From positions 1 to 33,962 of the forward strand of contig NZ_CAPJ01000337.1 of the NCBI RefSeq assembly GCF_000331775.1: 33,962 nt of DNA, in the 5' to 3' direction. This DNA comes from Xanthomonas translucens pv. translucens DSM 18974. Its GTDB lineage: Bacteria > Pseudomonadota > Gammaproteobacteria > Xanthomonadales > Xanthomonadaceae. Both the position numbers and the translations under genes were made by a program. A model generated the notes under the pieces. It saw nothing but the letters and a program-made list of their open reading frames with translations, did not search any database and had not been told where the DNA came from. Below are positions 16,260-25,290 of the stretch, piece by piece. Position 1 is the first letter of the stretch; the number at the start of each line of letters is the position of its first letter.

Positions 16260-17570
16260 TCAGCCGGCCTTGCGGCTGCCGCGGCGCTTGAGCGGGGTGA
16301 CGTTGCCGCTCGGCGCCTGCGCCGTGGTGGCGGCATTGGCGGCGATGAAGGCGCGTACCTGCGGATAGACGATGTCGCGCCAGCGGCGGCCGCTGAAGAT
16401 GCCGTAATGGCCGGCGCCCTCCACTTCCAGATGCTGGCGGCGCTGCGCGGCGATGCCGGTGCACAGGTCCTGCACGGCAGCGGTCTGGCCCAGGCCGGAG
16501 ATGTCGTCTAGTTCGCCTTCGATGCTGAGCAGCGCGGTGTCGCAGATCGCCGCCGGATCCACGCGTTCGCCGCCGATCACCCATTGCCCGCGCGGCAGCA
16601 GGAATTCCTGGAACACCACCCGGATCGTGTCCAGGTAGTAGCGCGCCGGCATGTCCAGCACCGCGTTGTATTCGTCGTAGAAACGGCGGTGCGCCTCGGC
16701 ATCCTGCAGGTCGCCCTTGACCAGGTCGGCGTAGAAATCCCAGTGCGACATGAAGTGCCGGCTGGGGTTCATCGCCAGGAACCCGGTGTGCTGCAGGAAG
16801 CCCGGATACACCGCGCGGCCATGCCCCGGATACGCCTGTGGCACGGTGTGGATGACGTTGTGCTCGAACCACGACAGCGGATTGCGCGTGGCCAGGTTGT
16901 TGACTTGGGTCGGGCTGCGGCGCGCGTCGATCGGCCCGCCCATCATCACCAGCGAGCGCGGCGTGGTCTCGCCGCGTCCGGCCATCAGCGACACCGCGGC
17001 CAGCACCGGCACGGTCGGCTGGCACACGCTGATCACGTGCAGCGTGTCGGCGCCGATGTGGCGGATGAAGTCCTGCACGTAGTTGACGTAGTCGTCCAGG
17101 CCGAAATCGCCGTCGCTTTGCGGCACCATGCGCGCGTCGATCCAGTCGGTGACGTAGACCTTGTGGTCGCGCAGCAGGGTGCGCACGGTATCGCGCAGCA
17201 GCGTGGCGTGGTGCCCGGACAGCGGCGCCACCACCAGCACCGCCGGCTGCTGCTTGAGTCCGGCCACGACCTTGGCGTCGTCGCTGAAACGCTTGAAGCG
17301 CAGCAGGCGGCAGAACGGCTTGCGCAGCACTTCCTGCTCGACGATCGGCAGCGGGTGGCCGTCGACCTCGACGTGGTCCAGCGCCCAGGCCGGCTTCTCG
17401 TAGTCCTTGCCGAGCCGGTGCAGCAGTTCGTTGCTGGCGGCAAGGCGTTCGGCGCCCGGGAGCGTGGCCCACAGGCTATTGGCGTCGGAGAAGATCTTGG
17501 CGTTGGCCGCTGCCTGGTGGACCCAGGGGGCGAGCAGGTTGCGGGTCAGTTCGTGCCACTGGTAGAGCAT
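16260..17570 (-). CDS. phaZ: Intracellular polyhydroxybutyrate depolymerase
   Basis: A 436-residue PhaZ of the intracellular PHB depolymerase family, which hydrolyses storage polyester granules in the cytoplasm. The catalytic triad known from the Cupriavidus necator enzyme (Cys183, Asp355, His388) falls at exactly the same positions here: C183 in VISVCQPTVPV, D355 in LDDISGLGQ, H388 in EGAGHYGIFSGRRW. Other family blocks: MLYQWHELTRNLLAP at the start, VLVVAPLSGHHATLLRDTVR, YVTDWIDARMVP, MMGGPIDARRSPT. The ATG at 17570 is the first codon of the family's conserved start. It is convergent with the sensor remnant. No polymer synthase, reductase or phasin gene is in the window, so the substrate supply is not shown. 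Confidence 0.93.
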   Translation of the reverse strand: MLYQWHELTRNLLAPWVHQAAANAKIFSDANSLWATLPGAERLAASNELLHRLGKDYEKPAWALDHVEVDGHPLPIVEQEVLRKPFCRLLRFKRFSDDAKVVAGLKQQPAVLVVAPLSGHHATLLRDTVRTLLRDHKVYVTDWIDARMVPQSDGDFGLDDYVNYVQDFIRHIGADTLHVISVCQPTVPVLAAVSLMAGRGETTPRSLVMMGGPIDARRSPTQVNNLATRNPLSWFEHNVIHTVPQAYPGHGRAVYPGFLQHTGFLAMNPSRHFMSHWDFYADLVKGDLQDAEAHRRFYDEYNAVLDMPARYYLDTIRVVFQEFLLPRGQWVIGGERVDPAAICDTALLSIEGELDDISGLGQTAAVQDLCTGIAAQRRQHLEVEGAGHYGIFSGRRWRDIVYPQVRAFIAANAATTAQAPSGNVTPLKRRGSRKAG

Positions 17571-17633
17571 GCCGGTGTTTCCATCCTGAGCGTATGCTGC
17601 CGTGCAGCATATCCTATCCGGTGTGGTTGCACC

Positions 17634-18239
17634 TTAATGGGGCACCAGACCAATCGTTTCCAGCGCCGCTGCATCCCCCGCCAGCGCTGGCGATAGCCAG
17701 CAATGACTGCCGACCGGGCGCAGCCCGAGTGCACCAAACTGGCGCCGGTACCAGCCCGCCGGACGCGGCTGGAAGCCGGCATGGTCGCCGTCGAAGGCGT
17801 CCTCGGCGGCGAAGGTCTCCAGAAACGCGACTCCGCCGCACAGGTCGGCCAGGCCCGGCAGGCCCTGGCGCAGTTCGCGGTTGGGCACGTAGTGCAGCAC
17901 GTCCGAACACACCAGCAGGTCCACCGGCGGGCACGGCCGCAGCCAGGCGAAATCGCCGAACCGCGCCGGGCGCAGGTCGCGATGGCGGCCGTAGCGCGCG
18001 ATCGCGTATGTGCTGCTGTCGAAGCCCAGGTAGCGCAGTTTCGGCCGCAGCTTCAGCAGCGGCGCGCGCCAGGCGCCTTCGCCGCAGCCGATGTCGAGCA
18101 CGCTGCGGATCGGCCGTTCCAGGTAGTACTCGGCCTGGGCGACGGCGAGCGCGACCTTGCGCGCCAGGCGCGCGTTGCCGCCGATATCGTCGCGGCGATA
18201 CCAGCGCTGGAAATAGTCGGCGTCGTACTGTTTGTCCAT
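17634..18239 (-). CDS. Class I SAM-dependent methyltransferase
   Basis: A 201-residue methyltransferase. The SAM-binding loop VLDIGCGEG is at residues 47-55; an acidic residue follows at the end of the next strand (YLGFDSS), and the later DLLVCSDVLHYVPN is the usual post-motif strand and helix. The N terminus YDADYFQRWYRRDDIGG is often seen in this subgroup. The ATG at 18239 (MDKQYDADYF) is preferred; the open frame extends far upstream over the antisense of hemJ and is not coding there. The substrate is unknown. Lies upstream of phaZ on the same strand, 63 bp apart, and divergent from hemJ. Confidence 0.88.
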   Translation of the reverse strand: MDKQYDADYFQRWYRRDDIGGNARLARKVALAVAQAEYYLERPIRSVLDIGCGEGAWRAPLLKLRPKLRYLGFDSSTYAIARYGRHRDLRPARFGDFAWLRPCPPVDLLVCSDVLHYVPNRELRQGLPGLADLCGGVAFLETFAAEDAFDGDHAGFQPRPAGWYRRQFGALGLRPVGSHCWLSPALAGDAAALETIGLVPH

Positions 18240-18320
18240 GCGGGATCGTGGTCCGTGCGGGGGCGATGCGAATCGGCGAAAATAGCGTGACATCCTACGC
18301 CAGCGACCCGGAGCCAGCGC

Positions 18321-18776
18321 ATGCACCTCTATCTGTGGATCAAGTCCTTGCACCTGTTGTTCGTGGTCGCATGGATGGCGGCGGTGTTCTACCTGCCGCG
18401 GATCCTGGTCAACATCGCCGAGAGCGCAGGGCAGCCAGAGGTACAGGCACGGCTGGTGTTGATGGGGCGGCGCCTGTACCGCTTCGGCCACATGATGTTC
18501 GGCCTGGCGCTGCTGCTGGGGCTGACGCTGTGGCTGGGCTACAAGGTGTTGCCCGATTTCCCGACCATGGTCGTACCCGGCCACAGCGGCTGGCTGCACG
18601 CCAAGCTGGGGCTGGTGGGGCTGATGCTGGCGTACTACATCTTCAGCGGGCGCTGGCTCAAGGGCGTGTGCCAGGCGCGCGCGCTGCCGTCCGCGCGCGC
18701 GCTGCGTCTGTTCAACGAACTGCCGGTGCTGGCGCTGCTGGTGGTGATCTGGTTGGTGTTGGCGAAGCCGTTCTAA
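18321..18776 (+). CDS. hemJ: HemJ-type protoporphyrinogen IX oxidase
   Basis: A 151-residue inner-membrane protein of the HemJ (UPF0093) family, which oxidises protoporphyrinogen IX to protoporphyrin IX in heme synthesis in bacteria lacking HemG and HemY. Family landmarks seen: LWIKSLHLLFVVAWMAAVFY with the conserved histidine, then YLPRILV, RRLYRFGHMMFGLALLLG, GWLHAKLGLVGLMLAYY and the terminal RLFNELPVLALLVVIWLVL ending AKPF. Four hydrophobic helices are evident. The ATG at 18321 has GGAG ten bases upstream. Divergent from the methyltransferase gene, with 81 bp between the starts. Annotation pipelines may call it a CopD family protein; the NE-P ... KPF ending favours HemJ. Confidence 0.85.
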   Translation: MHLYLWIKSLHLLFVVAWMAAVFYLPRILVNIAESAGQPEVQARLVLMGRRLYRFGHMMFGLALLLGLTLWLGYKVLPDFPTMVVPGHSGWLHAKLGLVGLMLAYYIFSGRWLKGVCQARALPSARALRLFNELPVLALLVVIWLVLAKPF

Positions 18777-18779
18777 GTG

Positions 18780-18812
18780 CTCGGGACCCGGGACTCGGTA
18801 CCCGGGACTCGG
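18780..18812. repeat. Heptanucleotide array (GGGACTC type), single orientation
   Basis: Alternating GGGACCC and GGGACTC heptamers with one irregular unit, starting four bases after the hemJ stop. Unlike the arrays between accA and lpxA, I see no inverted partner beside it. The rest of the spacer to 18960 holds nothing I recognise. Confidence 0.7.
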
Positions 18813-18960
18813 AATATGCGGGTGGCTGATCCGGTGACAGCGTGCCCGGGCCACTGGAGCGTTTTGGGCGACGGATGCTGTAGAGCTTCAGGGAATGCGC
18901 GTCGCCCCTGATGGCCGATGCGGCCCGAAGTCGCGCGCACCGCCGTTGGGGCGCAATGCG

Positions 18961-19719
18961 CTAGGTGCTGGCGCTGTCGAGTCGCTTGCGTTCGCTGCGG
19001 GCCAGGTCGATCCACTGGCGTTGGTCGCGCTGGTAGTAGCGCGGGGCCAGGCGGGAGCGCTTGAGCACTTCGTTGAACACGTCGCCGGCGCGCTGCGGCT
19101 GGCCCGCGCGCTGCAGCAGTTGCGCGTAGCGTACGCGCGCTTCTTCGCCGGGGTAGTCGTCGGCGAGCGCGGCGTATTCTTCCAGCGCCGCGTCGGTCTG
19201 GCCCAGCGCTTCGGTGGCGCGCGCGTAGAGCAGGTGGCCGTCGTGCGAGCGGAACTGCGGGTTGGCGGCGATCAGCCGGTCCAGCGTGGCTTTCACCGCG
19301 GCCGGCTGCTCCAGGCCGAACTGCGCCTTGGCCAGTCCCAGCAGCAGCCCAGGGTCGTCGCGGTGGATGCCGCGCAAGCCGCTCTTGAACACCTCGGCGG
19401 CCTGTGCGTATTCGCCGTTGCCCAGGTGCACCTCGGCCAATTGCCGGCGGTTGTCCACGGTGTCGGCCAGTTCCAGGCGATTGCCGGCGGTGCGCGTGTC
19501 GCGGTTCGGGTCGAGGGTGGCGCCGACCTTGCGCAGCTGGCGGCGCGCGCGCGGATCGTTGCGCCATTGCGGCAGCAGTTCGGCGATCACGTAGATCAGG
19601 ATCCCCAGATACGAAAAGATCAGCAGGATGAAGATCCAGTACAGCGGCCGGCCGCTGCGCACCACGTGCACGCAGCAGGCCAGCTGCAAGGCCAGCGACA
19701 ACAGGACGATGGGACTCAT
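18961..19719 (-). CDS. Membrane-anchored TPR protein with PLDc_N-like N-terminus
   Basis: A 252-residue protein. The first 55 residues have two hydrophobic helices (about 3-19 and 27-49) with GRPLYWIFILLIFSYLGILI between and after them, resembling the N-terminal membrane domain of phospholipase D-like proteins (PLDc_N). The remainder is helical TPR-like: RRQLAEVHLGNGEYAQAAEV, LLGLAKAQFGLEQPAAVKAT, LYARATEALGQTDAALEEYA, RYAQLLQRAGQPQRAGDVFN. The ATG at 19719 has AAGGAAG eight bases upstream; a TTG six bases earlier is too close to that site. It follows accA after 27 bp, so it is probably the last gene of the operon. No enzymatic motif is present; a scaffolding role at the inner membrane is a guess. 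Confidence 0.85.
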   Translation of the reverse strand: MSPIVLLSLALQLACCVHVVRSGRPLYWIFILLIFSYLGILIYVIAELLPQWRNDPRARRQLRKVGATLDPNRDTRTAGNRLELADTVDNRRQLAEVHLGNGEYAQAAEVFKSGLRGIHRDDPGLLLGLAKAQFGLEQPAAVKATLDRLIAANPQFRSHDGHLLYARATEALGQTDAALEEYAALADDYPGEEARVRYAQLLQRAGQPQRAGDVFNEVLKRSRLAPRYYQRDQRQWIDLARSERKRLDSAST

Positions 19720-19746
19720 GGACAACGCTTCCTTGTGTCGTTGCGA

Positions 19747-20706
19747 TCAGGCCGCTTCGTACGCCCCGTAGCCGCGCAGGCGCTCGTAGCGCTTCTGCAG
19801 CAACTGCTCGACCGGCAGCTTTTCCAGCGCGTCCAGTTCGTTGAGCAGCACCGCCTTCAGGCGCCTGGCCATTTGCGTGGGGTTGCGGTGCGCGCCGCCG
19901 ATCGGCTCGCGCACCACCTTGTCGACCAGGCCCAGCGCGGACAAGCGCTTGGCGGTCAGGCCCAGTTGCTCGGCGGCGTCCTTGGCCTTGGCGGCGTCCT
20001 TCCACAGGATCGAGGCGCAGCCTTCCGGCGAGATCACCGAATAGGTGCCGTATTCCAGCATCAGCGTGCGGTCGCCGACGCCGATCGCCAGCGCGCCGCC
20101 GGAGCCGCCTTCGCCGATCACGGTGCAGATCACCGGCACTTTCAGTTCGGCCATCTCCAGCAGATTGCGCGCGATCGCCTCGCTCTGGCCGCGCTCTTCG
20201 GCGCCGATGCCGGGGTAGGCGCCGGGGGTGTCGATGAAGGTCAGCAGCGGCAGTTTGAAGCGCTCGGCCAGCTTCATCAGCCGCAGCGCCTTGCGGTAGC
20301 CCTCCGGACGCGGCATGCCGAAATTGCGCGCCACCTTGCTCTTGGTGTCGCGGCCCTTCTGGTGGCCGATGATGACCACCGGGCGCCCGTCGATGCGGCC
20401 CAGGCCGCCGACGATGGCCTTGTCGTCGGCGAACGCGCGATCGCCGGCCAGCTCCTGGAATTCGTCGCAGAACACGTTGATGTAGTCCAGCGTGTACGGC
20501 CGCTGCGGATGCCGCGCCAGCTGCGAGATCTGCCACGACGACAGGTCGCGGAAGATCTGCGCGGTGCGCACCCGCAGCTTGTCCTGCAGCGCGCGCACCT
20601 CGGTGTCGACGTTGACCGCCGGGCCGGTGCTGGCGTTGCGCAGTTCCTGGATCTTGGCTTCCAGATCGGCGATGGGTTGCTCGAAGTCGAGGTAGTTCGG
20701 ATTCAT
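19747..20706 (-). CDS. accA: Acetyl-CoA carboxylase carboxyltransferase subunit alpha
   Basis: A 319-residue AccA, the same length as the E. coli protein. With AccD it transfers the carboxyl group from carboxybiotin to acetyl-CoA, the first committed step of fatty acid synthesis, in the cytoplasm. Family blocks seen: [19 protein letters not shown] at the start, [76 protein letters not shown] and [19 protein letters not shown]. Start at the ATG 20706; no clear Shine-Dalgarno precedes it. It is separated from dnaE by 166 bp holding an inverted pair of heptamer arrays, wider than the other spacings in this operon. Confidence 0.97.
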   Translation of the reverse strand: MNPNYLDFEQPIADLEAKIQELRNASTGPAVNVDTEVRALQDKLRVRTAQIFRDLSSWQISQLARHPQRPYTLDYINVFCDEFQELAGDRAFADDKAIVGGLGRIDGRPVVIIGHQKGRDTKSKVARNFGMPRPEGYRKALRLMKLAERFKLPLLTFIDTPGAYPGIGAEERGQSEAIARNLLEMAELKVPVICTVIGEGGSGGALAIGVGDRTLMLEYGTYSVISPEGCASILWKDAAKAKDAAEQLGLTAKRLSALGLVDKVVREPIGGAHRNPTQMARRLKAVLLNELDALEKLPVEQLLQKRYERLRGYGAYEAA

Positions 20707-20783
20707 TGGAGGCCGTCGTGAACGTAAGGGGCGCAGTTTAGCCGAACCGATGCGGTTGGCCCGTACGGGGGGGTAGTGAGGGG

Positions 20784-20872
20784 CCGGGACCCACGACTCG
20801 GAACTCGGGACCCGGAAAGTCAAAGGCAACGGCCCTTGCTCTTACGGGTCCCGAGTCCCGGCTCCCGGCTCC
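20784..20872. repeat. Inverted pair of heptanucleotide arrays between dnaE and accA
   Basis: Left array 20784-20816 in the GGGACTC direction; right array 20845-20872 in the GAGTCCC direction. ACTCGGGACCCG (20803-20814) is the exact reverse complement of CGGGTCCCGAGT (20845-20856), with 30 bases between. In the dnaE-accA transcript this would fold as a GC-rich hairpin starting just before the dnaE stop codon region and ahead of accA. No T-run follows on the minus strand, so it is not a standard terminator. Confidence 0.8.
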
Positions 20873-23800
20873 TCACGCCCACGGCGGGCTGTACTTCACC
20901 TTCACCGCGCGCACGCCCGGATCGGCGCGCAGGGTGTCCAGTAGCTGCGGGTCCACGCGCACCGCGTGGCTGCCGTTGAGGTCGAGCATGCCGGCCACGG
21001 CGCCGTGTTCGGATTGCAGCAGCAGGTCCAGGCGCAGCGGCGTCTTGCCGGGGCGGTGGCGTGCCAGCAGCGCGTCGATGCGCTGCCAGGTGCTGCGCTG
21101 GCGCAGGTCCAGGCGCAGCGACAGGCGCTGCGCGTGGTGGGTGCAGATCTGTTCGTAGTCCCAGCACTGGCGGATGCGCATCGCATAGCCGCCGTTGAAT
21201 TCGTCCTCGCGCACGCCGCCCTTGACGATCAGGATGCGGTCGCGGGTGAGCAGGTGGCCGAACTCGGCGATGGCGTCGGTGAACGCGCTGCACTCGACCC
21301 GGCCGCGGCCGTCCTCGAGTTGCACGAACACCTGGCTGTCGCCCTTGCGCCGCACGCCGACCACCTGGCCGGCGAGGATCGCGCTGGTTTCCGGGCGCCA
21401 GGCGCGTTTTTCGCCGTCGCCGCCACCACCACCGCGTCCGCCGCCGGATTGCGCGCAGATCTTTTCCAGCGCGCTCAGGTCGCAGCCGACCAGCTCGCGC
21501 ACTTCCTCGCGGTAGGGATCGAACGGGTGGCCGCTGAGGTAGAAGCCCAGCGTCTCGCGCTCGCCGGTCAGCAACTGGCCCAGCGGCCATTCCTTGCTTT
21601 CCGACAGATCCAGGTGCAGCGCCGGGGCGCTGGTGTTGGCGCCGCCGAACAGCGAGTTCTGCCCGGAAGCGCGCTCGCGCGCCATCTGCTCGGTGGCCTT
21701 CATCACCTCCGGCAGCTGCAGCATCAGCGTGGCGCGGTTGCTGCCCAGCCCATCCATCGCGCCGGCGTTGATCAGCGCTTCCAGAGTACGCTTGTTGAGC
21801 TTGGCCGATTCCACGCGGGTGCAGAAATCCAGTAGCGAGGCGTATTCGCCGCCGCGCTCGCGCTCGGCCACGATTGCCTCGCAGGCGCCGCGGCCCACGC
21901 CCTTGATCGCGCCCAGGCCGTACTGAATGGTGTCCGGGGTGGCCGCTTCGAACATGTACGCCGAGGCGTTGAGCCGCGGCGGCAGCACGGTCAGGCCGAG
22001 GTTGCGCACCTCGTCGAGGAAGCCGACCACCTTGTCGGTGTTGTCCATGTCCGAGGACAGCGTCGCGGCCATGAACTCGGCCGGGTAGTGCCGCTTCAGC
22101 CACGCGGTCTGGTAGCTGACCAGCGCGTAGGCGGCGGCGTGTGACTTGTTGAAGCCGTAGCCGGCGAACTTCTCCATCAGGTCGAAGATTTCGTCGGCCT
22201 TGGCCTCGCCGACGCCGCCCTTGGCCGCGCCCTCGCGGAAGATCTCGCGGTGCTTGGCCATCTCCGCCGGCACCTTCTTGCCCATCGCGCGGCGCAACAG
22301 GTCGGCGCCGCCCAGCGAGTAGGCGCCGACGATCTGCGCCATCTGCATCACCTGCTCCTGGTACACCATGATGCCGTAGGTGTCTTTCAGGATCGCTTCG
22401 GTGCGCGGATCGGGATAGATGATCTCCTGCTGGCCGTGCTTGCGCGCGTTGAAGTCCGGGATCAGATCCATCGGCCCGGGGCGGTACAGCGACACCAGTG
22501 CGATCAGGTCTTCGAAGCGGTCGGGCTTGGCGTCCTTGAGCAGCCGGCGCATGCCCGAGGATTCGAACTGGAACACCGCGCCGGTGTTGCCCGAGGCGAA
22601 GATGCCCTTGTAGGTGGGCGCGTCGTCGAGCGGGATCGCGGTGATGTCCACCGGCGGGATGCCGGCGCGCGCATGGCGCACGTTGATTGCCTTCACCGCC
22701 CAGTCGATGATGGTCAGCGTGCGCAGGCCGAGGAAGTCGAACTTGACCAGGCCGACCTGCTCGACGTCGTCCTTGTCGAACTGGGTGACCGGGTTCTTGC
22801 CCAGGTTGTCGACGTCGTGTTCGGCGAACAGCGGGCAGAAATCGGACAGCGGCGTCGGCGCGATGACCACGCCGCCGGCGTGCTTGCCGGCGTTGCGGGT
22901 CAGGTCCTCCAGCTGCCGCGCCAGGTCCATCAGGTCGCGGACGTCGTCCTCGCTCTGGTAGCGCTGGATCAGCTCCGGCGAGGCCATCTCGCTGTCCTTG
23001 CCTTCGCCCATCGCGTCCTTCAGCGTGATGCCGAGGATGTTGGGGATCAGCTTGGCCACGCCGTCGACCAGGCCGTACGGGAAGCCGAGCACGCGGCCGC
23101 AGTCGCGCACCACCGCCTTGGCCGCCATGGTGCCGTAGGTGATGATCTGGCTGACCCGGTCGCGCCCGTATTTGCGCGCGACGTAGTCGATGACCTCGTC
23201 GCGGCGGTCCATGCAGAAGTCGATGTCGAAGTCGGGCATCGACACGCGTTCGGGATTGAGGAAGCGCTCGAACAGCAGGTTGTACGGCAGCGGATCCAGG
23301 TCGGTGATCTGCAGCGCCCACGCCACCAGCGAGCCGGCGCCGGAGCCGCGGCCCGGGCCGATCGGGATGCCCTGGTTCTTGCCCCACTGGATGAAGTCGG
23401 CCACGATCAGGAAGTAGCCGGGGAAGCCCATCTTGATGATCGTGTCCAGCTCGAATTCGAGCCGGTCGACGTAGTCCTGGCGGGTCTTGCCCGGCGCCAG
23501 CGGATTCTTCTCCAGGCGCGCGGCCAGGCCGTCGCGCGACTGGCTGCGGATCCAGCTGTCCAGGGTCTCGTTGTCGGGCACCGGATACGCGGGCAGGAAG
23601 TAGGTGCCCAACTGCATCTCGATGTTGCAGCGCTGCGCCAGCGCCAGCGTGTTGTCGAGCGCGTCGGGAATGTCGGCGAACAGCTCAGCCATTTCCTCCG
23701 ACGACTTCAGGTATTGCTGGTCGCTGTAGTCGCGCGGGCGCTTGGGGTCGTCGAGCACGCGGCCGGAGGAAATGCACACGCGCGCCTCGTGCGCGGCGAA

Positions 23801-24466
23801 ATCGCTGGCGTACAGGAAGCGCACGTCGTTGCTGGCCACCACCGGCAAGCCGCGGGTGCCGGCGGCATGCAGCGCGAACTGGTTGAACGCTTCCTCGCCG
23901 TCGCGGCCGGTGCGGGTCAGTTCCAGGTGCAGGCCGTCGCCGAAGATACGCTGCCAGTCGGCCAGTTGCTGCTCGGCCAGGTCGTGGCGGCCTTCGCTGG
24001 CCAGGCGTCCGGCCAGGCTGCTGCGCCCGGCCAGTGCGAACAGATTGTCGCTGCCGGTCTGCAGCCATTCCGGGCGGATCGCCACGCCGCCTTCGTTGCG
24101 GTGGCCTTCCAGCCAGGCGCGGGTCAGCAGCCGCGACAGGCTCAGATAGCCGTCGCGGTTGCGGCACAGCACGGTGAGCCGCCACGGCGTCTCGCCGGCG
24201 CTGTCTGCGATCAGCAGGTCGGCGCCGGCGATCGGCTTGATGCCGACGCCTTCGGCGGCCTTATAGAACTTGACCAGCGCGAACAGGTTGTTCAGGTCGG
24301 TGACTGCGAGCGCGGGCAACTCCAACTCGACCGCGCGGCTGAGCAGATTGGCCTGCTTGGCTTTCTTCGGGTCGGCCTGATCCGGTTTCTCGGGCACACG
24401 GATGGTCGAATCCGCCAGCGAGAACTCGGTGTGGACGTGCAGATGGGCGAAGCGGGAAGTGGACAT
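20873..24466 (-). CDS. dnaE: DNA polymerase III alpha subunit
   Basis: A 1197-residue replicative polymerase subunit (E. coli 1160). It starts with a PHP domain (HLHVHTEFSLADSTI), followed by the palm with catalytic aspartates D412 and D414 in PDFDIDF, and the GPGRGSGAGSLVAWAL nucleotide-binding region. Then come the fingers (YQEQVMQMAQIVGAYSLGGA; FAGYGFNKSHAAAYALVSYQ), helix-hairpin-helix and OB domains (GQVVGVRRKGDSQVFVQLED). A glycine-rich linker with a single arginine (S1007 to G1016, GGGRGGGGG) sits before the OB fold and accounts for part of the extra length. The ATG at 24466 matches the family start MSTSRFAHLH. Part of the lpxD-fabZ-lpxA-lpxB-rnhB-dnaE-accA block, as in E. coli. Confidence 0.98.
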   Translation of the reverse strand: MSTSRFAHLHVHTEFSLADSTIRVPEKPDQADPKKAKQANLLSRAVELELPALAVTDLNNLFALVKFYKAAEGVGIKPIAGADLLIADSAGETPWRLTVLCRNRDGYLSLSRLLTRAWLEGHRNEGGVAIRPEWLQTGSDNLFALAGRSSLAGRLASEGRHDLAEQQLADWQRIFGDGLHLELTRTGRDGEEAFNQFALHAAGTRGLPVVASNDVRFLYASDFAAHEARVCISSGRVLDDPKRPRDYSDQQYLKSSEEMAELFADIPDALDNTLALAQRCNIEMQLGTYFLPAYPVPDNETLDSWIRSQSRDGLAARLEKNPLAPGKTRQDYVDRLEFELDTIIKMGFPGYFLIVADFIQWGKNQGIPIGPGRGSGAGSLVAWALQITDLDPLPYNLLFERFLNPERVSMPDFDIDFCMDRRDEVIDYVARKYGRDRVSQIITYGTMAAKAVVRDCGRVLGFPYGLVDGVAKLIPNILGITLKDAMGEGKDSEMASPELIQRYQSEDDVRDLMDLARQLEDLTRNAGKHAGGVVIAPTPLSDFCPLFAEHDVDNLGKNPVTQFDKDDVEQVGLVKFDFLGLRTLTIIDWAVKAINVRHARAGIPPVDITAIPLDDAPTYKGIFASGNTGAVFQFESSGMRRLLKDAKPDRFEDLIALVSLYRPGPMDLIPDFNARKHGQQEIIYPDPRTEAILKDTYGIMVYQEQVMQMAQIVGAYSLGGADLLRRAMGKKVPAEMAKHREIFREGAAKGGVGEAKADEIFDLMEKFAGYGFNKSHAAAYALVSYQTAWLKRHYPAEFMAATLSSDMDNTDKVVGFLDEVRNLGLTVLPPRLNASAYMFEAATPDTIQYGLGAIKGVGRGACEAIVAERERGGEYASLLDFCTRVESAKLNKRTLEALINAGAMDGLGSNRATLMLQLPEVMKATEQMARERASGQNSLFGGANTSAPALHLDLSESKEWPLGQLLTGERETLGFYLSGHPFDPYREEVRELVGCDLSALEKICAQSGGGRGGGGGDGEKRAWRPETSAILAGQVVGVRRKGDSQVFVQLEDGRGRVECSAFTDAIAEFGHLLTRDRILIVKGGVREDEFNGGYAMRIRQCWDYEQICTHHAQRLSLRLDLRQRSTWQRIDALLARHRPGKTPLRLDLLLQSEHGAVAGMLDLNGSHAVRVDPQLLDTLRADPGVRAVKVKYSPPWA

Positions 24467-24530
24467 GCGAAACCAGAACGATGCCCGGGCAGGTTAGCGG
24501 CGGGGGCGGGGGCGGGCAAGGCTTGACAAG

Positions 24531-24660
24531 CTCGGGACTCGGGACCGGGGACTCGGGACCCGGTGGTCCGCCGCGTGCGGACCCTGTGCGCGCTGTTGCA
24601 GGCCGGAATCTATGCGCTCTGCGGCTGTTCCGGGTCCCGAGTCCCGAGTCCCGGGTCCCG
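24531..24660. repeat. Inverted pair of heptanucleotide arrays at the rnhB/dnaE junction
   Basis: Left array 24531-24562 (GGGACTC direction) lies between the genes; right array 24630-24660 (GAGTCCC direction) lies inside the 3' end of rnhB. ACTCGGGACCCGG (24551-24563) and CCGGGTCCCGAGT (24630-24642) are exact reverse complements, 66 bases apart. The right array encodes the RnhB C-terminal residues [12 protein letters not shown]. Confidence 0.8.
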
Positions 24661-25290
24661 CCCCAGCAACGCACGCCGCACCGGCGCGAAGCTACGCCGA
24701 TGCTGCGCGCACGGGCCGTGCGCGGCCAGCGCGGCCAGGTGCGCCGGGGTGGCGTAGCCCTTGTGCAGGTCGAAGCCGTAGTGCGGGTGCTGTGCGTGCA
24801 GGCGCTGCATGAGGCGGTCGCGGGTGACCTTGGCCACGATCGAGGCGGCCATGATCGCGCGGTCCAGGCCGTCGCCGCCGACCAGCGCCTCGGCGGCGCA
24901 GGGCAGGCCCTTGGGCACGCGGTTGCCGTCGATGCGCGCGAAACCGGCCACGTGCGCCACGCCCTCGACCGCGCGGCGCATGCCCAGCATGGTGGCCTGG
25001 TAGATGTTCAGCCGGTCGATCTCGTCGGCTTCGATCAGCACCACCTGCCAGGCCAGCGCACGCTCGACGATGCGCGCGTACAGCGTCTCGCGGCGCGCGG
25101 CGGTCAGCTGCTTGGAGTCGTCCAGGCCGTTGATGCGGGGGCGCGCCGGATCGAACACCACCGCGGCCACCGCGACGGGTCCGGCCAGCGGCCCGCGCCC
25201 GGCTTCGTCGACGCCGGCGTAGAGCCGGGACCGGGGACCGGGGACCGGGGACCCGGGAAAGAGCGTCAGTGCGAGATCTGTGGTTTTCAT
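24610..25290 (-). CDS. rnhB: Ribonuclease HII with repeat-encoded ends
   Basis: A 226-residue RNase HII, which removes ribonucleotides and RNA from RNA-DNA hybrids. The catalytic acidic pair D28-E29 is in [34 protein letters not shown] and [16 protein letters not shown] carry the other conserved acids; [20 protein letters not shown] is the family C-terminal motif. The start ATG at 25290 overlaps the lpxB stop as ATGA, which fixes it. Compared with E. coli (198 residues) there are about 12 extra residues at the N terminus ([13 protein letters not shown]) and 16 at the C terminus ([15 protein letters not shown]), both written by heptanucleotide arrays. Confidence 0.95.
   Translation of the reverse strand: MKTTDLALTLFPGSPVPGPRSRLYAGVDEAGRGPLAGPVAVAAVVFDPARPRINGLDDSKQLTAARRETLYARIVERALAWQVVLIEADEIDRLNIYQATMLGMRRAVEGVAHVAGFARIDGNRVPKGLPCAAEALVGGDGLDRAIMAASIVAKVTRDRLMQRLHAQHPHYGFDLHKGYATPAHLAALAAHGPCAQHRRSFAPVRRALLGRDPGLGTRDPEQPQSA

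Noticed and set aside
20784..20872. Rho-independent terminator between dnaE and accA
   Set aside because: The inverted arrays form a strong stem but no T-run follows on the minus strand, and accA has no obvious separate promoter.
22250..24526. 758-codon plus-strand frame opposite dnaE
   Set aside because: Composition rich in Ala, Arg, Gln, His and Val typical of antisense shadow; the dnaE frame is certain.
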